From: Natranaeroarchaeum aerophilus
GTDB taxonomy: Archaea; Halobacteriota; Halobacteria; Halobacteriales; Natronoarchaeaceae
Assembly (NCBI RefSeq): GCF_023638055.1
Contig: NZ_JAKRVY010000008.1
Coordinates: 84,148-136,454, forward strand
Length of the DNA: 52,307 bases
Direction of reading: 5' to 3'
The position numbers were made by a program, and so were the translations under genes. The first letter of the stretch is position 1; each line of letters opens with the position of its first letter. The notes under the pieces were generated by a model. The model saw only the letters and a list, made by a program, of their open reading frames with translations. It had not been told where the DNA came from and searched no databases. Below are positions 1-6,975 of the stretch, in pieces.

Positions 1-432
1 TGCAGGCCACTGATCAAGTCCTTCGTATCGTGTAATCTCAAAACTGTATGGTTGGGGATCATCCACGTCCTCATCAAACGTGTAGATACTGAACTCGAGC
101 GTCCCTGTCTCTTCAATCGTACGCCGAGTCCGGTACGTCTCTTCACCTACTGACCCACCAAAGTTTCCACCGCCCCCGCGTGGAAGTGACATGTTAAAAC
201 GAGTGCGATTCCGAGCTTCTTTTTCACTCTCTATCTCAATGACATCGCCCTGACTAACCGACATTTCAAATTCGTCTCTGTCATCCGAACTGTTTATTGT
301 ACCAGATATCTCCTCACCAGGGCTGATTGTGGTCTTTTGGGCCTGAACCGCTTGGGGGACTGCTCCAGCTGCAAACAGCGTGCTCCCAGACAGTTTTAGT
401 AGGTCGCGCCGGTTGAACGGCAGTTCATTCAT
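1..432 (-). CDS. Tat-exported protein, N-terminal part only
   Basis: The reading frame is open from an ATG at 432 to the left edge of the window, giving 144 residues with the C-terminus missing. The N-terminus is a twin-arginine signal (NRRDLLKLSG, residues 7-16) followed by an Ala-rich hydrophobic stretch and a likely cleavage site after VQA near residue 31, so the protein is exported folded. The mature part is beta-rich, with a Gly-rich GGGGNFGG run near residue 103, and resembles secreted pre-peptidase-like or beta-sandwich domains, but I do not recognise the family. A Shine-Dalgarno-like AGAGGTGG lies about 10 nt before the ATG. GC content is low compared with genes beyond 2.1 kb. Confidence 0.75.
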   Translation of the reverse strand, partial: MNELPFNRRDLLKLSGSTLFAAGAVPQAVQAQKTTISPGEEISGTINSSDDRDEFEMSVSQGDVIEIESEKEARNRTRFNMSLPRGGGGNFGGSVGEETYRTRRTIEETGTLEFSIYTFDEDVDDPQPYSFEITRYEGLDQWPA

Positions 433-615
433 CCAATTACCACCTCTGTTCTCGGGACGCGCATCGTCTCGCACTCGGTATCGACACTTCAGAAGCAATC
501 CACACCCGTTTCATGGCAAAAACATACACCCTTTCCAACTTATTTTTTGGCATAGCTGACATATGTGCACACTTGAGTGAGTGGTCGCAGCACCTGCAAA
601 CAACGCAATTCGTCA

Positions 616-642
616 TGCAAGACTCAAGCTCTATGTCTTGCA
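616..642. repeat. Inverted repeat, 8-bp arms
   Basis: TGCAAGAC at 616-623 and GTCTTGCA at 635-642 are perfect reverse complements separated by 11 bp. The arms contain the TGCAA pentamer that is also in the promoter-overlapping repeat at 813-827, so it could be a second site for the same protein. That role is inferred. Confidence 0.6.
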
Positions 643-671
643 CTGGTCACTTATCGATTGGGGGACAGATC

Positions 672-693
672 ACGATCTCACGTGATAGATCGT
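672..693. repeat. Inverted repeat, 7-bp arms around CACGTG
   Basis: ACGATCT (672-678) and AGATCGT (687-693) are perfect reverse complements flanking CACGTGAT, which itself contains the palindrome CACGTG. The spacing is typical of a dimeric regulator site. No function is known. Confidence 0.55.
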
Positions 694-807
694 TCACCTA
701 CTGACCGATGGGTGGCCTCAATCTGGCACCTGCTGAGGAATCCATCAGAGCCCAGTGAACGAATACCGTGGTGGGTGGAAGCGCGAGAGTGAGCGCGCGG
801 GGCACAA

Positions 808-827
808 CACTTTTGCATATCCTGCAA
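808..827 (+). promoter_or_regulatory. Promoter of MNT/HEPN operon with overlapping operator-like repeat
   Basis: An AT-rich element (CTTTTGCATAT, about 810-820) is centred about 27 bp before the ATG at 841, as expected for a leaderless haloarchaeal gene. A perfect inverted repeat, TTGCA-N5-TGCAA (813-827), sits directly on this element. Because the first gene of the operon carries a winged HTH, autorepression by blocking TBP/TFB is the simplest reading, but it is inferred. Confidence 0.5.
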
Positions 828-840
828 TAGTTTGTTTATT

Positions 841-1524
841 ATGCAAGAACAGACACGGGTTCTTCTTGATTTCCCCTTCCCGGAAGAACGGGTCTTTCGA
901 TACCAGGCGATGCAAGACATCCTCCATCATCTGGTTAACAACCCGTTCGAGGGGTTCACGCAGAAAGAATTAGCGACGATCACTGGCTCCGACGTGTCTT
1001 CCGTCTCACGATCTGTGGAACTCCTCGAACGGATGGGTGTCCTCGATATCGCGACCGGGAAACCAGCACAGATTACGATCGACCAAGATCATATCACCGG
1101 ATCTGACCCGCTGTTCACCATCCCACAGCGAGAGTTTCGAAAGCCGGTACAGGCGTTCCTCAATGAACTCACCACGGACATCGGAACCTCTGATGACGTG
1201 GAACAGATTGTCGGCGTCATCCTCTTCGGGAGCGTCGCACGCGGTGGAGCTGATCGAAGTAGCGACATTGATCTCCTCGTCATCGTCGAGGGGAATCTTA
1301 CGTACGGGCGTCGCCTCGTTTCCCAACTCGCCAGAGATCTGGAGGAACGAACGTTCCAGGGAGAACGCTACCAGTTCGAGGTGCTTGTCGAAAACTCCGA
1401 GTCTGCCGCATCTCACGGAGTACCGTTACGGGACATCTTCGATGAGGGAATTGTCCTGGAGCGAACTGACGCTCTGGAGGACGTTCGAGACGCGGTCTAT
1501 GAAACCGAACGAGGAGGCGAGTAA
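841..1524 (+). CDS. wHTH-fused MNT-type nucleotidyltransferase (putative antitoxin)
   Basis: The protein has 227 residues. Residues about 37-80 form a winged HTH (FTQKELATITGS...VSRSVELLERMGVL). Residues about 125-205 form a minimal nucleotidyltransferase with the signature GSVARG (130-135) and DID (142-144), the metal-binding core of MNT/MntA proteins. In type VII toxin-antitoxin systems such enzymes AMPylate and silence a HEPN toxin encoded next to them. A HEPN-like gene follows after 3 bp, so this is probably the antitoxin with an added DNA-binding domain. I chose the ATG at 841 over the upstream TTG at 832 because it lies about 27 bp after the TATA-like element. An uncharacterised haloarchaeal regulator with an NTase domain is the alternative. 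Confidence 0.75.
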   Translation: MQEQTRVLLDFPFPEERVFRYQAMQDILHHLVNNPFEGFTQKELATITGSDVSSVSRSVELLERMGVLDIATGKPAQITIDQDHITGSDPLFTIPQREFRKPVQAFLNELTTDIGTSDDVEQIVGVILFGSVARGGADRSSDIDLLVIVEGNLTYGRRLVSQLARDLEERTFQGERYQFEVLVENSESAASHGVPLRDIFDEGIVLERTDALEDVRDAVYETERGGE

Positions 1525-1527
1525 CCG

Positions 1528-2022
1528 ATGCCGATCACGCTTGATGATGTTGAGCCGGAACTCTCGGATGCGGAGACAGCGTTCCGTCACGGCGGTCAAG
1601 AATCGGAGGTCGGACTTGAGGTCGCTGACGCGGGACTTGTTCAACTTCGCAAGGCCTGTCGATCGCTATCGGGTGCAGACCAACTACTGACAGATGGCTA
1701 CTACACGCTGGCGATCGAAGCAGTGTTCACGTCCATCGAGAAGACGTTCATGTTTTGGCTAATCCACGAGGGGCATCAGGATCCGGCGAACCCACCACAG
1801 TCACACACAACTGCGATCAATCGAAGCGCAGAAGCTGGATTCATCAGTGAAGAAGTCGCGTCTCGACTCGATGACCTCTGGACCGAAAACCGTGCACAGA
1901 CGTACTATCAAGACGGGATGCCTACCCAGGAGCGTGCGGAGACCATGTTGACACTGTCTACTCGAATCCATAGGCAAGTAGTCCATCTGGCCAGCCAATC
2001 TCACGAGTGTATCTGCGATTGA
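1528..2022 (+). CDS. HEPN-domain protein (putative HepT-like toxin)
   Basis: The 164-residue, mostly helical protein is cotranscribed with the preceding MNT gene (3-bp gap). The middle resembles HEPN: SGADQLLTDGYYTLAIEAVFTSIEK around residues 48-72, then LWTENRAQTYYQDG around 117-130. Canonical HEPN RNases carry Rx4-6H, usually followed by xY. Here the Arg is present but the expected His position is Tyr (RAQTYY), so RNase activity cannot be assumed; this variant motif may be the rule in haloarchaeal members. The pairing with an MNT protein is the main functional evidence. The low GC content of both genes fits horizontal spread. Confidence 0.6.
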   Translation: MPITLDDVEPELSDAETAFRHGGQESEVGLEVADAGLVQLRKACRSLSGADQLLTDGYYTLAIEAVFTSIEKTFMFWLIHEGHQDPANPPQSHTTAINRSAEAGFISEEVASRLDDLWTENRAQTYYQDGMPTQERAETMLTLSTRIHRQVVHLASQSHECICD

Positions 2023-2076
2023 GTGTTACCTCGCGTACGGTGGCCCGGTGAATCATCTTCTCACGGTGATAGGCTA

Positions 2077-2086
2077 CTTTTTTATT
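2077..2086. terminator. T-rich terminator-like tract between convergent genes
   Basis: CTTTTTTATT lies 55 bp after the HEPN stop and 9 bp before the stop of the convergent AIR-synthase-like gene. Archaeal termination generally uses such T-runs without a hairpin. The tract reads as T-rich only on the plus strand. Confidence 0.45.
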
Positions 2087-2095
2087 AGAGCACCC

Positions 2096-3094
2096 TCACT
2101 CCCACAGTTCGTACAGCGCCTCGCGTGCCGGTTCGTCGAAGCGCTCCCCATCGAGTACGAGTGCGGGTTCGTCGGCCGCCCGAACCGTCCCGATCTCTGC
2201 CGCCTCAATCCCGGCATCGGCGAGCGCGGCCAGCGCGTCCGCGACGTCCTCCTCGGGGACCGTCGCCAGCGCGGCTCCGGAGCCAAAGGAATGCAGTGGG
2301 TCGACGTCCATCGCGGCACAGAGCCGGGCCGTCTCCTCGCGGATCGGAATGGTTGCCGAGTCGACAACCAGTTCGACCCCCGACGCCGCAGATAGCTCGA
2401 TCAGCCCGTCGAAGACGCCGCCCTCGGTCGGGTCGTGCATCGCAGTCGCGTGCTCGCGCAGAACTCGGGCGTCGGGGACCACGCTGAGATCATCGAAAAA
2501 GTCCGCCGCCCGGTCGACCGTTTCGGCCGAGACGCCCTCCAGATCCTCGCGGAAGTCGGTCGCCAGAATTGCAGTCGCCTCGATCCCTGCACCCTTCGTC
2601 AGGACGATCCGATCGCCCGGTTTCGCGCCGCTCGTCGGGACTTCCCGGTCGGTCCTGCCCATCGCCGTCATCGAGAGCAGCGGCCGGTCGAGCTGGTCGA
2701 CGTACTCGGTGTGGCCGCCGACGATCGAGACGTCGAGGTCGCTCGCCTCGCGTTCGACGTCCGCCATGATCGTCTCGACGCGGTCGTCGCTTCCCGCGCT
2801 GCCCGCCACAGCCTCTCCATCGCCAGCCTCGCTCGGCACCAGGAGGACGGCGGTCAGGAACTCCGGATCCGCGCCGCCGACCGCCACGTCATTACAGGCG
2901 ACGTGGACGCCGAGCGTGCCGATCCGTTCGGCCGCCAGCGATATCGGATCCGAGGAGACGATCAGCCGGTCGTCGCCGAGGTCGATCGCCGCGGCGTCCT
3001 CACCATAGGCCGGCCCGACGAGGACGTCCTCGCCAAGCCCGCCCGTCCGGCCAAGCACCGCCGCCAGCGCCTCGGGATCGAGTTTGCCACCCAT
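2096..3094 (-). CDS. AIR synthase-related protein (PurM/HypE/ThiL superfamily)
   Basis: The 332-residue protein has the two-domain ATP-binding fold of the PurM superfamily. Signs are GPAYGEDAAAIDLGDDRLIVSSDPIS near the N-terminus, HVACNDVAVGGADP (about 60-73), VGGHTEYVD in the middle, AMHDPTEGGVFDGL, and FGSGAALATVP near the end. The closest layout is that of HypE-like AIR synthases, but no hyp genes lie nearby, so the substrate is unknown. I placed the start at 3094 because GKLDPEAL matches the usual family N-terminus; the frame extends to an ATG at 3211, which would add 39 low-complexity residues. It is divergent from the gene at 3260. Confidence 0.8.
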   Translation of the reverse strand: MGGKLDPEALAAVLGRTGGLGEDVLVGPAYGEDAAAIDLGDDRLIVSSDPISLAAERIGTLGVHVACNDVAVGGADPEFLTAVLLVPSEAGDGEAVAGSAGSDDRVETIMADVEREASDLDVSIVGGHTEYVDQLDRPLLSMTAMGRTDREVPTSGAKPGDRIVLTKGAGIEATAILATDFREDLEGVSAETVDRAADFFDDLSVVPDARVLREHATAMHDPTEGGVFDGLIELSAASGVELVVDSATIPIREETARLCAAMDVDPLHSFGSGAALATVPEEDVADALAALADAGIEAAEIGTVRAADEPALVLDGERFDEPAREALYELWE

Positions 3095-3259
3095 CGAGTG
3101 AGAGTCGACAGGCCACGCCCTTGGCAGTTCCGGCACGGAGGAATCAGGTCGGCCCGCCGGTGGAGTAGTCGGGCCAGCGCCCCGGCGACGTACCCGGGAC
3201 AGCCTCGCCATGGCACGTCCGTCCGAACCTGTTTTGACGGTCGGACACTACCATCGCGT

Positions 3260-3982
3260 ATGATCGACCTTGCCGCGCTCGACGTTGCCGACCCCGAGGA
3301 AGCAACACGCCAGCGCGACGACCTCGTCGAGCGGATCCGCGATCACGCCGGGACGATTGCCTACCAGCTCGCCAAGTTTCAGGGCGGCGACTACGGCCAG
3401 CAGAGCTTCGAGACCGATCGCGGGACGTGGACGGTCAAGTACGAGGCCGGTGACCTGCAGTACCTCCGCTTCGAGGGCGGCCGCGGGCTGGAGGTGTACG
3501 TCGTCTCGACGAAGCAGCCGCCAGAGCCGGAGAAACTGGCGACGGCACTCGAAGACTACGAGGCATTCGTCGCGTCGTACAACGAGTACGTCAGGTCGCT
3601 CGACGGGCTGCTTGACGACGTAGACCCGGAGTATCCCGAGATCGAGACGACCGAGGGCATCGTCGCCGAGCGGGACCGGCTGTTGAACCGGGTCGAGGAG
3701 GCCTGTGACCTGATCGCCGGTGAGCTCCACCGGTACGAGGGCGGCGACTACGGCACCTTCACCACGCGGGTCGACGGGACGCGCTGGGAACTGAAATGGG
3801 ACACCGACGGCGTCTCCTACCTGCGCGCCGGTGGGTCGGGCGGCGTCTACCTGCTCTCCCAGTACGAACCCCCATCGGCTGCGGACGTCCGAAAGTACGC
3901 GCCGATGGTTGCGGGCGTGATCGAGGCGTACAACGAGCACGTCGCCGAGCTCGAATCCGATCTGGCGACCGTCTCGCTGTGA
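3260..3982 (+). CDS. Unknown protein with two tandem homologous halves
   Basis: I do not recognise a named family for this 240-residue, very acidic protein. It is built from two copies of one unit of about 95 residues. Residues 27-118 contain FQGGDYG, TWTVKYE, LQYLRFEGG and FVASYNEYV; residues 142-235 contain YEGGDYG, RWELKWD, VSYLRAGG and VIEAYNEHV. Each copy is an alpha-beta-alpha pattern, so it probably folds as an intramolecular dimer. A TATA-like CTGTTTTGA sits about 27 bp before the ATG. It is followed after 1 bp by a ferredoxin gene, so the two are probably cotranscribed. Confidence 0.8.
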   Translation: MIDLAALDVADPEEATRQRDDLVERIRDHAGTIAYQLAKFQGGDYGQQSFETDRGTWTVKYEAGDLQYLRFEGGRGLEVYVVSTKQPPEPEKLATALEDYEAFVASYNEYVRSLDGLLDDVDPEYPEIETTEGIVAERDRLLNRVEEACDLIAGELHRYEGGDYGTFTTRVDGTRWELKWDTDGVSYLRAGGSGGVYLLSQYEPPSAADVRKYAPMVAGVIEAYNEHVAELESDLATVSL

Positions 3983-3983
3983 G

Positions 3984-4340
3984 ATGGGGCGAGACGCCGA
4001 CGGCTCCGAGACGGTCCAGCTCACAGTCCACACCGAGGGCGAGGTCCACGAGTTCGAGGTCAGGCGCGGGCGGAACCTCCGGAACGCACTGCTCGATCGT
4101 GGGCACTCGCCGTACACCGACCTGACGAGCAGCCTGAACTGCGGGGGGCGCGGCATCTGCGCAACCTGTGGCGTCCGGATCGCCGACGGTGAGCCATCGC
4201 CCGAGCACTGGCACGATCGTGCCGCCGACCGCTTTGGCTATCCCCGGCTCTCCTGCCAGATCACCGTCGAGGAACCGATGACGGTCGCACTGGTCGACGA
4301 CAAGCGCGTCTGGGGTGGACGGGCGGCCGACGGTGAGTAG
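3984..4340 (+). CDS. 2Fe-2S ferredoxin
   Basis: The 118-residue protein has the plant/adrenodoxin-type [2Fe-2S] cluster motif C53-x5-C59-x2-C62, with the fourth ligand at C91 (PRLSC). The N-terminal beta-grasp strand pair (VQLTVHTEGEVHEFEV) is also visible. It probably carries electrons for an unidentified partner. The ATG is 1 bp after the stop of the duplicated protein gene at 3260, which suggests they work together. It lacks the long N-terminal acidic insertion of the major halobacterial ferredoxin, so it is a minor, specialised one. Confidence 0.88.
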   Translation: MGRDADGSETVQLTVHTEGEVHEFEVRRGRNLRNALLDRGHSPYTDLTSSLNCGGRGICATCGVRIADGEPSPEHWHDRAADRFGYPRLSCQITVEEPMTVALVDDKRVWGGRAADGE

Positions 4341-4382
4341 CTCCGGCGGAACGCTTTCGGCCGACGAGTCCAACAGATAGCT

Positions 4383-4694
4383 ATGGCAGAGATCGACGCC
4401 GGAACGATACTCCCGAGTGACCGGATGCGTCAGCAGGCACTCGCGGGTGAGGTCACACAGATCCACCGCGGGCAGGCCTACGCGGAGGAAGGGGACAGCT
4501 TCACGATCGAGGACACGACCTTCGAGATCACAGCAATCGAGGAGCGACGGCTGGGGGACATGACCGACGAGGACGCCCGGGCGGAGGGCGCTGCGGATCT
4601 CGACCAGTACAAATCGATCCTCCAGCGAGCCCACGAGAACTTCGAGTGGGACGACGATTCCGAGATCGTGCGCCACGCGTTCGAGCCACGGTAG
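4383..4694 (+). CDS. ASCH-domain protein
   Basis: The 103-residue protein has an ASCH (PUA-like) beta-barrel pattern. Signs are the start GTILPSDRMRQQALAGEVTQIHRG, then FTIEDTTFEIT, then the conserved RLGDMTDEDARAEG segment at about 57-70. ASCH proteins bind RNA or modified nucleosides and some act as RNA or nucleoside hydrolases; which applies here cannot be said. It lies downstream of the ferredoxin gene with a 42-bp gap. Confidence 0.75.
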   Translation: MAEIDAGTILPSDRMRQQALAGEVTQIHRGQAYAEEGDSFTIEDTTFEITAIEERRLGDMTDEDARAEGAADLDQYKSILQRAHENFEWDDDSEIVRHAFEPR

Positions 4695-4751
4695 GGCCAA
4701 CGACGCGAAAACCGTAAACGGTGTGTATCGACCGCCGAAAGTACAGGTACG

Positions 4752-5183
4752 ATGTACAGCGACATCCTGGTCCCGACCGACGGCGGCGCGTCGGTCGAGA
4801 CGGTGCTCGAACACACGACCGATATCGCAGACGAAGATTCGACGACCGTCCACGTCCTCTATGTCATCGACGACGGGGCGTTTCTGACGCTGCAAGAGGA
4901 GATGAAAGCCGAGGTACTGGAGGACCTCCAGTCGGAGGGTGAACGGGCCCTCTCGGAGGTTGCCGACTCACTCGACGACGCAGGCTACAGGGTCGAGACC
5001 GCGATCCGGCGCGGCTCGCCCGCCGAAACGATCGTCTCGTACGTCGACGACGCCGATATCGACCTCGTGACCATGGGTACACAGGCCGACGAGTTCACAG
5101 AGAACATGCTCGGAAGCACGTCCCAGAAAGTCGTCACGAAATCGCCTGCGCCGGTGCTGACCGTCAACGTCGCCGAGGAGTAG
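4752..5183 (+). CDS. Universal stress protein UspA family
   Basis: The 143-residue single-domain Usp starts MYSDILVPTDGGASVETVL, the typical first strand and loop. It ends with MGTQADEFTENMLGSTSQKVVTKSPAPVLTV, equivalent to the ATP-binding G-x2-G-x9-G-S/T segment. The second Gly of that motif is Ala here, so nucleotide binding may be weak. It is a cytoplasmic, probably dimeric stress-response protein; halophiles carry many copies. It stands alone with a short upstream spacer. Confidence 0.9.
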   Translation: MYSDILVPTDGGASVETVLEHTTDIADEDSTTVHVLYVIDDGAFLTLQEEMKAEVLEDLQSEGERALSEVADSLDDAGYRVETAIRRGSPAETIVSYVDDADIDLVTMGTQADEFTENMLGSTSQKVVTKSPAPVLTVNVAEE

Positions 5184-5194
5184 ACTCGTCTTCG

Positions 5195-5734
5195 CTAGTG
5201 AACCGTGACCTCGCCGTCCTCGATACTGATATCGACGAGGCTGGTCACGTCGAACTCGTCGAGGCCGGGCTGGTCGAGCTTTCGGATCACGACACCGATG
5301 TCGACGACGTCCGCGCCGAGCTCGTCGAGCGCGGTACAGACCGCGCCGAGCGTCCCGCCGGTCGCAAGCAGGTCGTCGATCACGAGCACGCGGTCGCCCG
5401 CCTCGACGTCGTTGATGAACAGTTCGGCCTCGTCGTAGGCGCTCGTCACGTCGAGGGGGACCTCACCGTCGAGTCCGTATTCACGTTTTCGCACCACGAC
5501 CAGCGGGATGTCCGTCTGCAGTGAGAGGGCGGTCGCGACGTGGATCCCGGTCGCCTCGGGGGCGACGATCTTGTCGACCTCGAGGTTGGTTTCACGCATC
5601 AGACCGATGACGGCCTCGCGCAAGAGTCCGGGATCGAGCATCGGGATGCCGTTGCTGATCGGGTGGACCAGATACTCGTAGCCGTCCTGATCGACGATAG
5701 GTGCCTCGTGTAGCGACGCTTCGAGCCGTTCCAT
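5195..5734 (-). CDS. hpt: Purine phosphoribosyltransferase (archaeal HGPRT-like)
   Basis: This 179-residue type I phosphoribosyltransferase has the PRPP-binding loop VLVIDDLLATGGT near residue 115 and the substrate segment IVAPEATGIHVATAL. It belongs to the archaeal HPRT-like group related to APRT, which salvages hypoxanthine/guanine or adenine with PRPP; the exact base is not readable from sequence. The frame extends to 5761, but the start at 5734 (MERLEASLHEAP) matches family length and lies about 28 bp after a TATA-like TTTTT at 5760-5764 on this strand. Confidence 0.85.
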   Translation of the reverse strand: MERLEASLHEAPIVDQDGYEYLVHPISNGIPMLDPGLLREAVIGLMRETNLEVDKIVAPEATGIHVATALSLQTDIPLVVVRKREYGLDGEVPLDVTSAYDEAELFINDVEAGDRVLVIDDLLATGGTLGAVCTALDELGADVVDIGVVIRKLDQPGLDEFDVTSLVDISIEDGEVTVH

Positions 5735-5756
5735 GGCCGTGAGTACGGCGAACGGG

Positions 5757-5767
5757 TGCAAAAGCCG
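5757..5767 (-). promoter_or_regulatory. TATA-like element for hpt-like gene
   Basis: On the minus strand the sequence reads GGCTTTTTGCA and is centred about 28 bp before the ATG at 5734. It supports a leaderless transcript from that start and argues against the longer start at 5761. Confidence 0.4.
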
Positions 5768-5796
5768 TTCGTTCCCTGCCGGTGGACAGAGCCCAC

Positions 5797-6780
5797 TCAG
5801 TCGGCCTTCTCGCCGCGGATGTCGTCGAGTGAGACGAACTGTTCGGCCGTCGAGCGACGCCGCGTCGCTCTAACCGGGAGATACCGCCGCAGGTCGACCG
5901 ACTCGCTCCCGAGGACGGCGAACCCGGCGAAGATCACGAGAAAGCCGACGACCGTCAACGTCGAGATCGTCTCGCCGAGCAGCGCCCAGCCGCCGACCGT
6001 CGAGACGGCTGGAACGACGTAGAAGGCGAGGTTCGCGTGGATCGCACCGGCCGAATCGATCAGGCCGAAGTAGGCAACGTAGGCGAGCGCGCCAGCAAAG
6101 AGGGCGACGTAAGCAAGCGCCAGTACGGACTCGGGCGTCCAGACGATCTCGGACATCGATTCGCCGCTGGCAACGCTCAGTACGTGCGTGAGCGCGGCAG
6201 CGAACGGCAGTCCCCACGCAGTTCTGACCGTACTGGAAAGCGTCCCGCCGGCCCTGCGGATCGACACCGCCCCCAGCGCGCCGCTGACCGCGGCGGCAAA
6301 GAGGACCGCCTGACCGAACAGTCCGCCGCCAAGCAGCAGGTCCGGTGAGGGGCCGACCACGAGCACGACGCCGCCGAGACCGAGCAGCAGGCCCGCCGCA
6401 CCGCGAGCGGAGAGTCGTTCGTCGGAAAGTAACAGTGCGGCAAAGACCGGCGTCAGGATCGGGTTGAGGCTGAACATGATCGCGGCCACGGCGCTGGTGG
6501 CGTACTGCTGGCCGACGAAGATCAGGGCGTTCGTCAGGCCGATCGCGAGCACGCCGGTCGCGAGGATCCCCGCGATATCGCCGCGAGTGCGGGGGACGAG
6601 CTCGGCGCGCGACCGTGTCAGCAGGACGTACCCGAGCAGGACGATCGCGGCGATGTCGAACCGGAGCGCAACGAACGCAAGCGGGGGGAAATACTCCAGT
6701 CCCGCCTTTGCCGCGACGAAGGTTCCGCCAAAGAGGAGACTCGACGCCACGAAGAGGACGGCAGTGCGCCGATCTACCAC
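5797..6780 (-). CDS. EamA/DMT-family transporter
   Basis: The 327-residue protein has about ten hydrophobic helices arranged as two EamA repeats (roughly residues 8-140 and 150-285), the layout of drug/metabolite exporters of the inner membrane. GGTFVAAKAG in helix 1 and FVALRFDIAA in helix 2 are typical of the first repeat; SLNPILTPVFAALLLSDERLS is the conserved end of helix 4. The cytoplasmic tail is basic and acidic (RATRRRSTAEQFVSLDD). The substrate is unknown. Confidence 0.9.
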   Translation of the reverse strand: MVDRRTAVLFVASSLLFGGTFVAAKAGLEYFPPLAFVALRFDIAAIVLLGYVLLTRSRAELVPRTRGDIAGILATGVLAIGLTNALIFVGQQYATSAVAAIMFSLNPILTPVFAALLLSDERLSARGAAGLLLGLGGVVLVVGPSPDLLLGGGLFGQAVLFAAAVSGALGAVSIRRAGGTLSSTVRTAWGLPFAAALTHVLSVASGESMSEIVWTPESVLALAYVALFAGALAYVAYFGLIDSAGAIHANLAFYVVPAVSTVGGWALLGETISTLTVVGFLVIFAGFAVLGSESVDLRRYLPVRATRRRSTAEQFVSLDDIRGEKAD

Positions 6781-6975
6781 GGGGGAGTACTCACCCAGTT
6801 GCGTGCGCCGCGGAGTGTCGAGACCATCTTGCTCACACGTACGAGCCGGAGGATTATAATGTCATTTAGAAAATATTTCGGGGTGACGAACTCGCGCACG
6901 TCTCGGTATCGGTTCGGAGCCTGCAACGGTTTCAGGGGACGAAAACGGTTTATCGCGCCACCGCCGAAAGCGGGT

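Larger units (their letters stand above)
433..840. other. Intergenic region with inverted repeats
   Basis: This 408-bp stretch between the divergent Tat-protein gene and the MNT gene has no convincing gene; the short ORFs in it lack archaeal start context. It contains two perfect inverted repeats (616-642 and 672-693) and a third over the promoter of the next gene (813-827). The pentamer TGCAA/TTGCA recurs at 595-599, 616-620, 638-642, 813-817, 823-827 and 842-846, which suggests a multi-site binding region. Confidence 0.5.

Noticed and set aside
2435-3982. 515-codon plus-strand frame through the AIR synthase gene into the 3260 gene
   Set aside because: The first 275 codons are antisense to the PurM-like gene and Arg-rich; only the part from 3260 has promoter and motif support.
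3759-4895. 378-codon minus-strand frame opposite the ferredoxin, ASCH and UspA genes
   Set aside because: The composition is shadow-like and three recognisable genes lie on the plus strand.
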